Source: Gonium pectorale (Eukaryota; Chlorophyta; Chlorophyceae; Chlamydomonadales; Volvocaceae). Taken from it: 64,000 nt of DNA. The position numbers were made by a program, and so were the translations under genes. The stretch lies in NCBI GenBank assembly GCA_001584585.1, contig LSYV01000002.1:4265451-4329450 (forward strand), read 5' to 3'. Positions 1-11,345 of this stretch are shown here, in pieces (positions within the stretch are counted from its first letter, which is position 1; the number at the start of each line of letters is the position of its first letter). The notes beneath the pieces are model-generated. The model was given only the letters and a program-made list of their open reading frames with translations. It was not told where the DNA came from and did not search any database.

Positions 1-64
1 GCGCGAGCACCTTGCCTGCGCTCAACCCTGTCCTGAAACTTCATGGGCTGAGCGGAGCATTTAA

Positions 65-3000
65 ATGGAGGTGAGGGAAGTCTCGAGTGGGGTCTGGGGC
101 GCGGTGGCATTCCGAGGCAGCAGCGGGCCGAGTTTTACCTCAGCAGGAGAGGCAACAAGGAGTCTTTATTATCGCACATGTATAGAAGAATTCTTCGGGG
201 CTGCTAAGGCCTACTTGGAGGTCTACGGTTCGATGGCTGACTTTTTGCCCTATGCTGGCCTGCTGCATGTTGACATTTTCGGCTCCGAATGCCAAATAAT
301 GCTCGTTACCGATTTCGGAGCTGTGAAAGCTGCTCGGGGACAAAAACTAGTCGGACAGGGCGCAGTCGGCTCGTTCTAGGGCGAAGTGGACAACATGGGG
401 ATGCACATATGAATGCATGCACGTATGAGGTGTTTTTGTAGTGACGGCTTTGTCGGGGTCAATTGAGCTGCCGCTCGTGAGCCCAGCTGCCTTTGGACCA
501 CGAGCATACTGGGTTACGCGCAGGAGCTATTACTGGGTGTGACCTAGCAAGCTTCGCCATGCATTCCGGTCTACACCGGCCAGCTCCCGTGTCCTCAACC
601 ACGTGCCCCGCTCTCCCGGCGTGCCGCACCCGCAGAAATACGAATTCCTGAGCCGGACAGGAGAAGGTGCATACGGCTCAGTATGGCGAGCCCGAGACAA
701 GAACACAGGCCTGTTAGTGGCCGTGAAGAAAATGAAGGAGGTGCCAACAACGGAGGAGGTGGGACCGAAGTGACAACCTGGCGAGGGGAAAGGGAACGCA
801 AGGCGCACGCTGTGGAGCCCAACGGGCCTTTTCAAGCGGTTTAGAACTTCAAGGCTGTTTCGAAGTGGGGCTGCGGGGCCTAGGTGGCAGTTCGCCGGCG
901 GGCCGAAGCTGAGGGTACTTCGTGCGGGCATCGGTACCAGCGATTGGCGCGAGGAATGCAGGATGGGGGCATTAGTCCTGGCATTCCAGCACAACATGGG
1001 CATCGAGCCCCTCCTCGCTTCGCCTTGGTCTTTGCAGGAGGGCGAGATTGCCATGCGAGAAGTCAGGGTACTCCAGGTAAGGAGGTGCCCTGGCATGGCC
1101 GTATGCACATGCACCGGGATGACTTAGGTGCTCAGCCCTTGCGTGGCGCGCTGAGAGGCATCCCGTGTGCCTGGCACGGGTGCCTGGCAACACTTAGCCG
1201 GCCCAACAAGGCACGGCGACGAGCTGATGTTGTAACAAATCTGTGTGCAGCTCGCCAAACACGTCAACATTGTGAACCTGCTGGAGGCGTACAAGAGCCA
1301 GAGTGGGCGGCTGTACCTTGTGTTCGGTAAGCGGTGCCAGATCGACAGAAACGTGCTGGGATTTATTCCCCCTTGATGCCTTCGTCTCTGGTCCAACCGC
1401 GCGCGTCAGCAACATCACTGACATTGCCTCTGTAAACGGACGCTTGGGCACCATACAGTCGTTGGGGTGTGTCGGGGTACGCATCCTGAGCTTCCCCGAC
1501 CTTTTCCCATTATGCGCAGAGTACGTTGAGCGCACACTGCTGCAGGAACTAAAGGCGAATCGCTCGGGCATGCCGCCTGCAGCCGTCAAATCCATTACGT
1601 GGCAGCTGCTCCAGGCGCTTAGCTACCTGCACCGGAAGCAAATCATTCACAGGTACGGGATTTGGGCGAGATCCTGCAGCTCCTACCAGGCCGCTGCGGC
1701 CGTGGCTGCGCCGGCTCATCCATGCTAGGGAAAGGAGTCCGGTGGACCGATTGGGACCTGATTCCTCACGTTGCTGTACCCCTCTCGTCGCGCCTCCTTC
1801 TGCAGAGATGTGAAGCCCTCGAATATACTGCTTACTGAGGGAGGAGTCGTTAAGGTCAGTGCGACTGTGCCATTCTGCAATGCAGTATGTGAGCGTGACC
1901 TCAGCTCCTCAATGCACATCAGCCGGGACTGACATCTGGAATTGTGTTCCTCCGCGCGCGTCAAGCGCGTGTGCTGTGTTCGGTGAGGCGCATGTAGTCG
2001 CATGCGCTTTACTAGTGTGGCAGTTTCGAATCCCCGCCAACCCGCCGCCCCATCCGTGCGCACCTCGTCCGCGTCGCAGATCTGTGACTTCGGTTTCGCG
2101 CGCGCCTGTGTCAACGCGCCCTCGGACCCGGCCTACACGACTTACGTTGTCACCCGGTGGTACCGGCCGCCAGAAGGTGCGGTGCAGAGCAAGCGGGTGC
2201 TGGAGCCTAGCTTCTACATTTACCTGCGCTCATTGTTCTAGAAGCCCAACTTTGCGGCAGGGCCATGTTCGCGTCATACGATCCGTCCTTGCGCCGTCAG
2301 CATTGTCGCATGCCAACCTGTTCTCTGCATGCGCCTGGTGCCGCGCACAGTGCTGGTGGGCGACACATACGGGCCGCCCGTGGACGTGTGGGCGCTGGGT
2401 TGCATCTTCGCGGAGATGCTGGCAGGGCGGCCACTGTTCCCCGGCCGCAACCATCACGATCAGCTCTGGCTCATTCTCAAGTGCCTGGGCACCATGACGG
2501 AGCGGCAGCTGGAGCTGCTTGACTCGGACCCGCAGTTCGCGTGCTTCCGGCTGCCCACTATGTCGGAGGTGGAGCCCCTGGAGCAGAGGTGCGTTCGCCC
2601 GAACGACGCTGGGTGCTGGCACGGGCCTAGCCGCCGCTTGGCGTGCAGAGGTACACACGTGGGTGGAGCTGCCGTAGGGCTGCACAGCGCCATGGTGTGT
2701 GGCCCAAGGCCGCGAGGATGAATCGCATGCATTTGCTCATGGCCCCCCCCCGGCTTTGATGGACGTGTAACCCTGTAGCAAAACTGTAAATTAGTCAGGG
2801 CGTCTTCAGCCCGGCATATTTCCCCCCTTCTGTCCTTCGCAGGCTCGGCAACATCTCTGCTCCAGCGATGCAGGTGCTGCGGGCTTGCCTCAATCCCGAC
2901 CCCAAGCAGCGCGCATCTGCGGACGAGCTTTTGGCGATGCCGTACTTCCACGGCATCGCGGACGTGCTCCCACTAGAGGAGCTGCTCGCATACCCGGTAC

Positions 3001-5264
3001 GTTCGCGGAAGTGGCTGAGACGCGCTTTAATGAGTTCTGGATTATAATTATGAGGATGGGAGTGTCACATGAAGGGACACGGGGCGGCTGTCATGTGCTG
3101 GTCTGGTTATTTGTGTCACGTCTTAGTTGCTGCTTGTTTGGCGGCTGCGCAGGACGCGGAAATGCGGGCGAAGCTCGAGCGAGCTACAGCCGCGAGCCAG
3201 CCGGCCGCGTGGTCGTCCACCCACGGGCCCAGCATGAGCCCCGTGCACGTCAACGGAAAGCGCCCGCTCGCGCCTGCCAACAAGCAGCAGTCGCAGACTG
3301 CGCCCGTGTCCGGCGCCAACTCGCCAAGGGGCCCCGCAACGCAACAAGGGGCCCCGCCGCTTCCATCCAAGGCGGTCACTGTCCCCAAACTGGACATGGG
3401 CGCCCTTACTGAGGCCCAGCGGCCGCCGCTGCTCCGGCACATCACGGCACCGGCCGGCGGCATCGCAGGCAAGCTCGCGTCCCAGCCACCGCTGCAGCCG
3501 CTGCCAGAGCACGGGCATCAGTACCCACAACATCACCAGCGCTCCAGAACCAGTTCTGATGGATCGCAGGGTGGCTCGCCGCAAGCTGCACAGGCAAACG
3601 GCGCCGTCTCGCACGGGCCGCAGCTGGGCGCCCTGGCACCGCCGCGTGGTCGACAATGGCAGACGAGCAATGATGGGACGGGCGACATCCCCGTGGGCCC
3701 CTTTATGCGGCCGGCGGCCGGCGCGGGCGGCGTGCAGCCGCAGCTTCCAACGGCACCAGGCGGAGGCGGGGCCAATGAGCACTCTGGGCTTGCGGGGCGC
3801 TCGCAGCGGACCACTTGGAACGGGACGTCGGGACCCAAGCTGAACTCCAGTTCCGGCGCCGGAGGAGGCGTCAACGGCGGCCACTCGTCCCTCAATTCCT
3901 CCCTCAACAGCCAGCACCAGAGTAACAACAACAATAACCACAACAACCACACTGCGCCACCAGCTGCCGACGGGGCGGGCGCAGGGCATCGGAAATCCCA
4001 TTCACTCGCGGGGAATGAGCTACTCCCAAACAACAGCAGCCTGCCCGCAAACATCCGCGGCCCCAGCTGTCTGGGAGGAGTGCAGGGCCGCAGCCTTGCG
4101 CCCCCCGCAGGTCCAGGAACCAGCAGTGGTGGCGGCGGTTCCGGTAGCGGCTCAGGAGGAGGCCATGTGTTCAACCTGCCGCCGTCACAGTTCGGCTTTC
4201 CCCCAACGGGGAGCGCGCAGCGCCTCACGCCCTCACCAGCGCCGAACATGTATGGTAACACCAGCATACGGTCAACCAACTCTATACCGCTTGGCATTCC
4301 AATGGGCGTGACCTCTGGTCGGATAAGCACCGACGGCACCAGCGGCCCGGGGGCAGTGAACGGGCAGCAGGCGCACCTGATCGCTTTCAGCAGCAGACCA
4401 CCGGTGGCCCCAGGCGCGCCCGTGCTCAACACAAGCGGGCCCATTCCGTCTGGAGCTCTAGACTCCGAGTCGGACTCCGACGGCAGCGTAACGGACACGT
4501 CTGCGGACCAGAATGAGGGACGCCGGGCATCGGATACCGTGTTGTACGCTGCGGCGGCTCTCAAGGAAGCCAAGAACCGCCTGGATAAGGCCTCCAACAT
4601 GATACCGGCGCGGCAGACGTCTCAGCAGGAAAGTGCGTTGTCGGCAACGATGGCAGGCAACGGCAATGGCGGTCCTGGCCTGGCGGCCGTGCGCGCACCA
4701 TCCTTCGGCCGCAACTCCAACCCTTCGGCCAACGGGCCGCCGTCGCCGGACGCCGCCGTGCCCTCGAGCCTACCTCCGCTGATGCAGACGCCCCGCCGCA
4801 TGTCGGCCCCGGAGTCTGCCTACGCAGGGCTCGGCGGCACTTTACTGCCATCTTCAAACAGTAGCGGGGGCGCCAGCGGGGGCGGCGGACGGCAGGGGGG
4901 ACCGCCGGGCATTCCTCCCCCTCCCAATGGGGGCAGCTACCTGCAGCGCCATACTATGAAGCAGCACCCGCCCCCGGGCCAGTACGCTCACTCCAGCCAG
5001 TTGCAGGGTGCAGGCGGCGGTGGCCACGCGCCTGCTCTCGCTGGCGCAGAGGTGGACACCGACGGCGCCAGCACCGCGCACGTCTCGCTGCCGGCCCTGG
5101 AGTGCGTGGGTTCCCACAACAAGCCGGGCCGGGGCCCTGGCGGGTCGGCGACGGTCGTCGGAGTGGCGAGGCGGCCGAGCAAGGGCTCACTTCGGCTGCC
5201 AGGTTCTGATGCGACGGTTCAGGGCAAGCGCGACGAGGCAGCGCTTGAAGCCGTACCCGAGTGA
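65..5264 (+). CDS. CDKL-family (CDKL5/LF5-like) Ser/Thr protein kinase
   Basis: Exons 65-70, 636-758, 1038-1076, 1251-1326, 1520-1652, 1806-1854, 2080-2176, 2351-2588, 2843-2996, 3153-5264; all introns GT-AG, phases agree, 1008 aa. The first coding exon is only ATG GAG; joined to exon 2 it gives MEKYEFLSRTGEGAYG, the family's usual N-terminus. Seen: Gly loop GEGAYG (11-16), VAVKK lysine (33), C-helix Glu in MREVRVL (51), HRD Asp (127) in HRDVKPSN, CDFGFAR (DFG at 145-147), activation loop TTY (162-164) before VTRWYRPPE, and kinase lobe end near 300. The single last exon encodes ~700 residues of low-complexity Ser/Gly/Pro/Asn-rich tail. Family knowledge: CDKL kinases are CDK/MAPK relatives, and in Chlamydomonas CDKL5-like proteins restrict flagellar length. 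A role in cilia here is inference. Alternative: another CMGC kinase, less likely given the MEKYE start and DFGFAR. Confidence 0.9.
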
Positions 5265-8011
5265 CGTGAGCCGAGCTGAGCCTGAGTGAGCCACAAGGGT
5301 TTGCCTAAATGAGTGATGCCGTGTACTTGCCCAATTGTGAACTTTGCTTAACGTGACATGGTAAAATGATTTACAACCCCGCAAGCCCTTGCTTCCCTTC
5401 CTTGCGGTGGGTGATGGGGCATTGGGGGACCGATGCCGCTGACAAGTCGGTTGTTGTGGTAAGGTTGGAACAGGTGCACCGCGACGTCCATGTCAGCGTG
5501 CTTGCCGAACACATGACCGACTGTATATAATGCCGGACGCTGCAGGGCTGCGCTGCGGTCTATGCAGCATACTTGACGTTAATTTGCCTGTGTTCGTTGG
5601 GTTATGCGTTGGGTTTATTTTGTGCTGGTCGCTTAATCGGCCAGTTGGTACTGGTTGAACCAGAGGGTTTTTGTCCTTGCACGTACTGGACAAACCTCTG
5701 CACTCTCAATGGTAGCGGTGCTGCACACATAATCCTTTACTGGCGCTGCTGCTCGTGGTAATCCCAAGGATTCCTGTGTACCCTGTGTACTGGATTCCAT
5801 ATGTTTCCTGACGAGGGTGCAACCCTCGGGCCTGGTCATGCAGTCGTTCGCGACAAGTGTAATAGCTGTGGCGTATGCGGGTTGGGGGGGCCTGCTAATG
5901 CCCTATGGCTTTGCGGGTGGCGTGAAAAGTAGCTGGGGGATCAAATACCTCCGTGTGGTTTCTCCCGGGCTCCCGCGCTATGTATGCATTCGACGTCAAA
6001 CCTCATCCTGCGCGCAGTTTTAAATCACGCGCACAGGAGCAGTTCCGTGTTACGGAGCGAATAGCGCAAGCTTAGCCCGGGCCAGTATGGGAAATGTAAC
6101 ATGTGACATGTGGTTCGACATACGGACTTCGCCGTGGACCTGCCGGTACCCCTGCTGTGGCTCCCTCCCACATCCTTCTGTACCGGTAAACTCAATGCCA
6201 ACTGCTACCGACAACGACTCCGAGGGTAGCCCTGCTTGCACGTCGACACTTACCGCAGTCCTGCACCTTTGACTGTCGAAGGTACAGGCCTGGTGATCTT
6301 CTTTCGTCGGACCAACGCCGGCCTTCCGAGGGCCTTTTTGACGGTTTGCCGACAGGTGGGGACCCCATTTCGGCAGAACCACGAAAGGTTTGGCCCTACT
6401 GGGTGCCCTTTCGCTTGCCTACGCTGGGGGAGAAGGCACCCAAACATCGTAGGTGTGTTACGTCATGCGAATGTGCGTGCTTGTGGACAGGCTGCAAGCA
6501 GGCTCGTAGGTGTGTGTGTGTGCTGTTTCGACCCGAAGGCCCGTAGCGAAAGATAAGCATTCTGTAAGCAGACAAAGCTCGACGCTGCGGTGGGCTCCTC
6601 TGCACCTTAAGCAGGGGCTTGCAAGTAGCGCAATTGGGGATCGCATCGGATTTTTGGGATTTTTGTACTGTAGTTGTGGCGCGCGCCGACGAGCTTGCCG
6701 CGGCAGGAACCCACTCCCTGATAGGTACCCTCGCCTCCGACGGCAAGCAGGGTCAGGGTGGCCAGAGGAGAGATCTGAGGTAAGACCCGTGTGTGCAAGC
6801 CACTATGCTCATACGCCAGTCGCCCGTCCCCCCCCCCAAGTGAGCGCAAGGCGGGCGCCCCCGTGGTCATGGCCATGGCCCCTGCCGACGTGGCGCCGGA
6901 GCTGGACTCGGATGGACTGTCCGGCAGTTGCGGGATCTGAGTAAACCAATCCTAAGAAGCCAAGTAAGCGATAGTGTTCAACAAGTTTGCCATCTGCGTA
7001 GGTTGTACACACCATGGTCACCATGGTTCATAACGATGATTCACTAGGCCCTAGGCTGTAGGGCCGATGGACTGGTAATATCGTTGACCACACCGCTCGC
7101 CGAACCCTCTATCACCACCTTTCGTCAGGTAACCTTGCCACTGGTCCACACCGGGAGGGCCCGCCTGCTTGTCTCCCTCGCCCGCCCTGCCCTGTACTCT
7201 GCGCCCTGCTGGAAACATCGCAACCCCGCGTGTGCATGACTGTAGAAGCTGCCTCCCCTGTTTCCGGTTCCTTTTCTGTAAAATGATTTGGGAATTGAGA
7301 GGGCCCATCCATAGTCACTGAGAATAGAGAGCAGCGTAAAAAGAATGACGGCATTGGCGTGCCCCTGCGTGCCGATGGTGCTGTGAGAGGCGAGTCCACT
7401 TGCTAGGGCCGAGAGAGGACTGGCAGGTCAGATGCGTGAATTGCTCTGGTGGTGGAGGCGAGGCTGCCCCTCAACAAGTACAGGTGTGGGCGGGACAGCG
7501 GGTGGGTGTTGCCTGGGCACGATACAGTACTCTCATGAGCATCGCTGCAGTTTCGCCATTCCAACTGCTATGCACCTGGCATTCCCTTTGGAGTGGCTTC
7601 TTGTGGAAGGGATCGACGGGCGTGTCGAGGCGGGAGGCGCCGACCCTGCCAGGTCCAGCAGGGGCGGACGAGACAGTGTGCCTTGGGGGCCGGTGCAGTA
7701 GCGCTTTTGGGGCATGAGAATATCGCGTGCTGCGTTTTCATGTATGTACGGCAGGCTGGACTTGGTGTCGTTGAATAATTAGCTTTATTTTCAAGCCTAT
7801 CTATATTACATGTCACTTCTCACTTCTTCCCCACCTCGAAGGCACAGTTGCACACCGGTACCGCTGTTCCATTCGCTTGGACACAATCTTCTCAAGGTTA
7901 TAGAATTGCGGACAATTACCGGTAGCCAAAGCGCCCTCCGCCCGTAGGCAACTTAACTGCCTGAGGCCTGCAAAGCGTATGGCGCACCTGTGTAATGGAT
8001 AGGCATTCCGA
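5265..8011. other. Intergenic region without a supported gene
   Basis: About 2.7 kb between two plus-strand genes. Only short ORFs without splice-consistent partners are seen. It holds one copy of the dispersed repeat near 7135-7290 and, by position, the 3' UTR of the CDKL gene and the promoter of the IQ-motif gene. Confidence 0.6.
7135..7290 (+). repeat. Dispersed repeat, copy 1
   Basis: A block with the order GGGAGGGCCCGCCTG, then TGCCCTGTACTC, then TGCTGGAAACATC, then GCTGCCTCCCCTGTTTC. The same order recurs near 16365-16455, and its 3' part recurs reversed at 14368-14398, 15725-15787 and 40690-40715. No ORF or clear terminal repeat was seen, so it is a short non-autonomous or relic element of unknown class. 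Confidence 0.6.
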
Positions 8012-10467
8012 ATGTCATCCAGCCGAACAACAAGCAGTGCGCGTCGGACCAACGCCGATGCCGCCCGGAAGTGGGTTGCCGAGGAGACGCGGGCGGAAGC
8101 GAAGCAGCTCTTTACACAACACACAAGAGAGACAAGCAACCTCGATGTCCTTTCGCGATGCAAGAAGCTGAATGAGCTTCTCGGCAGTGTAAGCATGATG
8201 CCCGGGCGGGGGGCGCATGTCGGGGTTGGGGGGGGGGGGCGGGCAAGCGCCCTGGAAGTGTTACACATAGGTCTGATGCCAGCCACGCCACGCTCCTGAG
8301 CATTTGCGGGACTCCTGGTTGTGCTATGGCAACCGTGCAGGACGTACTCAAGGGCAAGGGCACCTCCAAAGAGCAGCTGAAGGAGATTCTGGGCATACTG
8401 CACGCGGGCCCAAAGCGCCCCTCGATCCTGGACAAGCCGCCTGTTATAGCCTCTGCAGGCAAACGGGTGGCGCAGCAGCAAAATCCGGCCCAGCCATCTA
8501 TGAACCGGAAGACAGATGCAGCTGACCTTAACCCAGACGCGGTGCTTGACCTGCTGGACGAGAAAGGCAGCGTGTCAGTCGCAAGGTGCGTGCACGCCTT
8601 GCACGCTAGTTACTTTGTGGTGGATGCGCTCCAAGTTGCATTTCGTAGGATATTGAGTGAGGGCTCCCCGGCATCAACCTCTGACAATGCCCTTATGTGC
8701 AGGCCCTCCTCGACCGCGCGCTTCGTAACGCAGCAGACGCCAGATGACGTTGACGACCTAATCGGGCTGCTGAATGAAGCGCCGCCGATGGACTGTACGC
8801 CTTGCTTATCCACTTGCACAGCTCGGCCGGCGGCTACGTCCACTTGCGCTGGACCAGGAAGGCAGCAGCAAGAGACCCTAGAGGGCCAGCGTGCAGCTGC
8901 AGTTGCCATCAGTAGTGCAGCCGGCGGATGCTCGACGGAGGCTGAAGGGCGTCTGGCTGAAATCGAAGCTGCAGAGACAGCGGAACGAGAGCGGCAAGCC
9001 AGGGAGGCGGAGGAGGCTGAGCGGGAATGGAAGCGGAGGAAGGAGGTAGAGGAGGCTGAGCGGGAATGGAAACGGAGGAAGGAGGCGGAGGAGGGGGAGC
9101 GGCAGCGGAGAGCTGAGGAAGCTCGGAAGGAACAGCGGCGGCGACGGCAGGAGCAGGAAGAGCTGGAAGAACTCGAGCGGCAACGGGCTGCGGCGGCAGC
9201 AGCTGAGGCAGCTGAGGCGTTACGCCAGGAGAATCTGCGGACTGATGCAGCTGTGTGCTTCCAGTCGCAGTGGCGGGCGCTATGTGCCCGGCGACTGGCG
9301 GCACAGATGCGCCTGCGGGCGGCTGAGGAGCAGGCCGCAGCGGCTGCTGCTTGCGTGCTGCAGGCGGCGTGGCGCGCTCGCCAAGCAGCAGTGGAGTACC
9401 GGTGCCGTTGCGCTGCGGCGCGGACGGTGCAGTGCGCGGTCCGGGCCTGGCGCGCGCGGCAATGCCTCCACAAACTGCGTGTGGAGGCTTTCGCGCGCCA
9501 GCGGGCCGCTCGGGTGATCCAGCGAGCGTTCCGCGCGTATCGGGCCCGCAGCTACATGCTTGGGCCTCTGCGGGTGCCAACTCGGAGCGGAGCGCGTCCG
9601 CAGAGCGGCCTGGACGGCGCCGCGCTGCTGGCAAAGCAGCTGCGGTTGCGCAGTGCGGTGGATGCACGGCTGGCACCAGAATGTGGCCCTGGTGGCCTCG
9701 CTGCTGCCGGTGAGTGGGTTTTGAGAAGGCACGAGTGCCAGATACATAAATCGTGCTGGTGCTCTCCATGGTGCTCAGCGTATTGGTTATTGCTTGCCTG
9801 ATCAGGGTCGGGCGGGCAAGAACGTATAGGAAAGCAAACACTTTGGCGTGTCTCCAGTATGTGGACCGCATAACGACGTGGCACATGGGGACGCATGCCG
9901 CCGGCCGGGATCTGTAAGCATGGTCGCAAGCAATGTCGGTATCTACTTTGCGCTCACTGCTTGCCTGTCCACGTCGCAGCACAGACGCGGGAGGTATGGT
10001 AGGTTTGTACCTACGTTTGTTGTTGCCTTGAGGGATGGGCAACCGCGTCACCATTTCATGAACGGCGTTCACGCCCCTCCACAGAGGACGACGCTGCGTG
10101 GCACCCTACGGTCGTTACACACCGGGAGCGTGTGCGCGAGGTCAGCGCAACCGAGCGGCACCGCCGATCAGGCCTCAGCGAGCGGACCATCATGGTGGCC
10201 AGCGAGCACCGCGACAGCACTGAGGCGCTTAGCATTGCGATGCTGGGCTCTCCGGCGTTCGCTGCGGCTGCGCCGTCGCGTGCGAGCATGCAGGCATCGG
10301 TGCTGGACGAGAAGCTGCTGTCTAGCAGGGGAGGCAGCAGCAGCGGCTCCGAGTGGCGGCCGGATTCCGGAAGCCAAGGGCGACCGCGCACCGGTATAAA
10401 CGATGGCGGTGGACGCCCCAAGCATTCAGAAGTGGGCAAATTTACCCGGCCCTTCACACGCCAGTGA
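8012..10467 (+). CDS. Coiled-coil and IQ-motif protein, function unknown
   Basis: Exons 8012-8188, 8341-8585, 8703-9709, 10085-10467; 603 aa, phases agree. The second intron is a multiple of three and open, so retaining it would add 39 residues; GT-AG borders and phase favour splicing. The N-terminus is basic and Ser/Ala-rich. A charged Glu/Arg coiled coil (about 223-318) contains two near-perfect copies of EAEREWKRRKE. It is followed at about 325-425 by serial IQ-like segments (for example VIQRAFRAYRARSY and CVLQAAWRAR), the usual calmodulin or EF-hand light-chain binding helices. The tail is Ser/Gly-rich. Domain architecture resembles centrosomal, ciliary or myosin-neck proteins, but no specific family is recognised; that cellular location is a guess. 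Confidence 0.8.
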
Positions 10468-11345
10468 CACTCTTACCAGTAGGGATTGGGCCTTTGAAGG
10501 TATCGATGGCGGATGACTTATATGATGTGAAGACTCGCTGATGTGTGGGCGCGCGTTTGATGCTGTATGGGCGCTACCATCGGGCGCGAATTAGGCCCTT
10601 CAGGGTTGTAGAGCAGGGGAACTCGCGCATTCCCAGGACGGGAGTCAGGCACATGTCCGCACCAATGCTATGGATCAGGTATAGTTGATGCCATCTAGTC
10701 TATGCGCGCGGATGCCACAGGGAACCTCGCCGACCCACAGTGCGTGCCCGACGGGAGTTGTGCTTTCCGTGCCATACGTGAGTGAGTGAGTGAGCAATGT
10801 CCGGGTCAACCGTCCCAGCTCCCAGGCTAAACGTGATGGGGTGGAGCCGGCTGATAAACGTTGCGATGTGGCTCAGTACGGAGCCGTACAACCGGGCTCT
10901 GCTACCAGAATCCCGTGCGGCATTTACGTTTGGTACTGCGTGCGGCTGTTATATACGAAAACTGGTACGCAAGGGTTGAGGAACTTTAGCCCTTGGTGAA
11001 GGAGCAGTGGGGCACTTCCAGTTTTACAATTGATGTACAAGCGCCGGCCAGCCTTGTATGTAATCGCATTCGACAGGCTCAAGAATCCGGTTACCATGAG
11101 TAGAGACACCCATGTAAGCAATGTCAGTTGGCCCACAAGATTACTAGCTGTCTAGTACGGCCCAAGCCTTTGTTGCCGAGCGATTTCTTGGAATCATGCC
11201 TGCAGTACTAACCTATGACGAGGAATTAGAGTGAACGCCCCAAATGCGTCGCACTGACAGCAAACCTGGTGACCTCTAGACCTGAAGCCCGAGCCATGTT
11301 CTGTACACCAACGGTGAGGGCCCACCAGCTCCACACCGTGAGAAA
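10468..11345. other. Intergenic region between convergent genes
   Basis: No gene is supported. It should contain the 3' UTRs of the IQ-motif gene (+) and of UXS (-). A short GTGAGTGAGTGAGTGAG run lies near 10778-10795. Confidence 0.55.

Noticed and set aside
3533..4600. 355-codon minus-strand ORF
   Set aside because: Antisense shadow of the GC-rich CDKL tail; the plus strand is continuous with a proven kinase domain.
8586..8702. Retained 39-codon insert in the IQ-motif protein
   Set aside because: It is open in frame, but has a good GTGCGT donor and TGTGCAG acceptor and a non-conserved composition, so it was treated as an intron.
8909..10072. 387-codon minus-strand ORF
   Set aside because: It lies opposite the coiled-coil/IQ exons; its Pro/Ala-rich sequence is the antisense of repetitive Glu/Arg codons and has no motif or splice partners.
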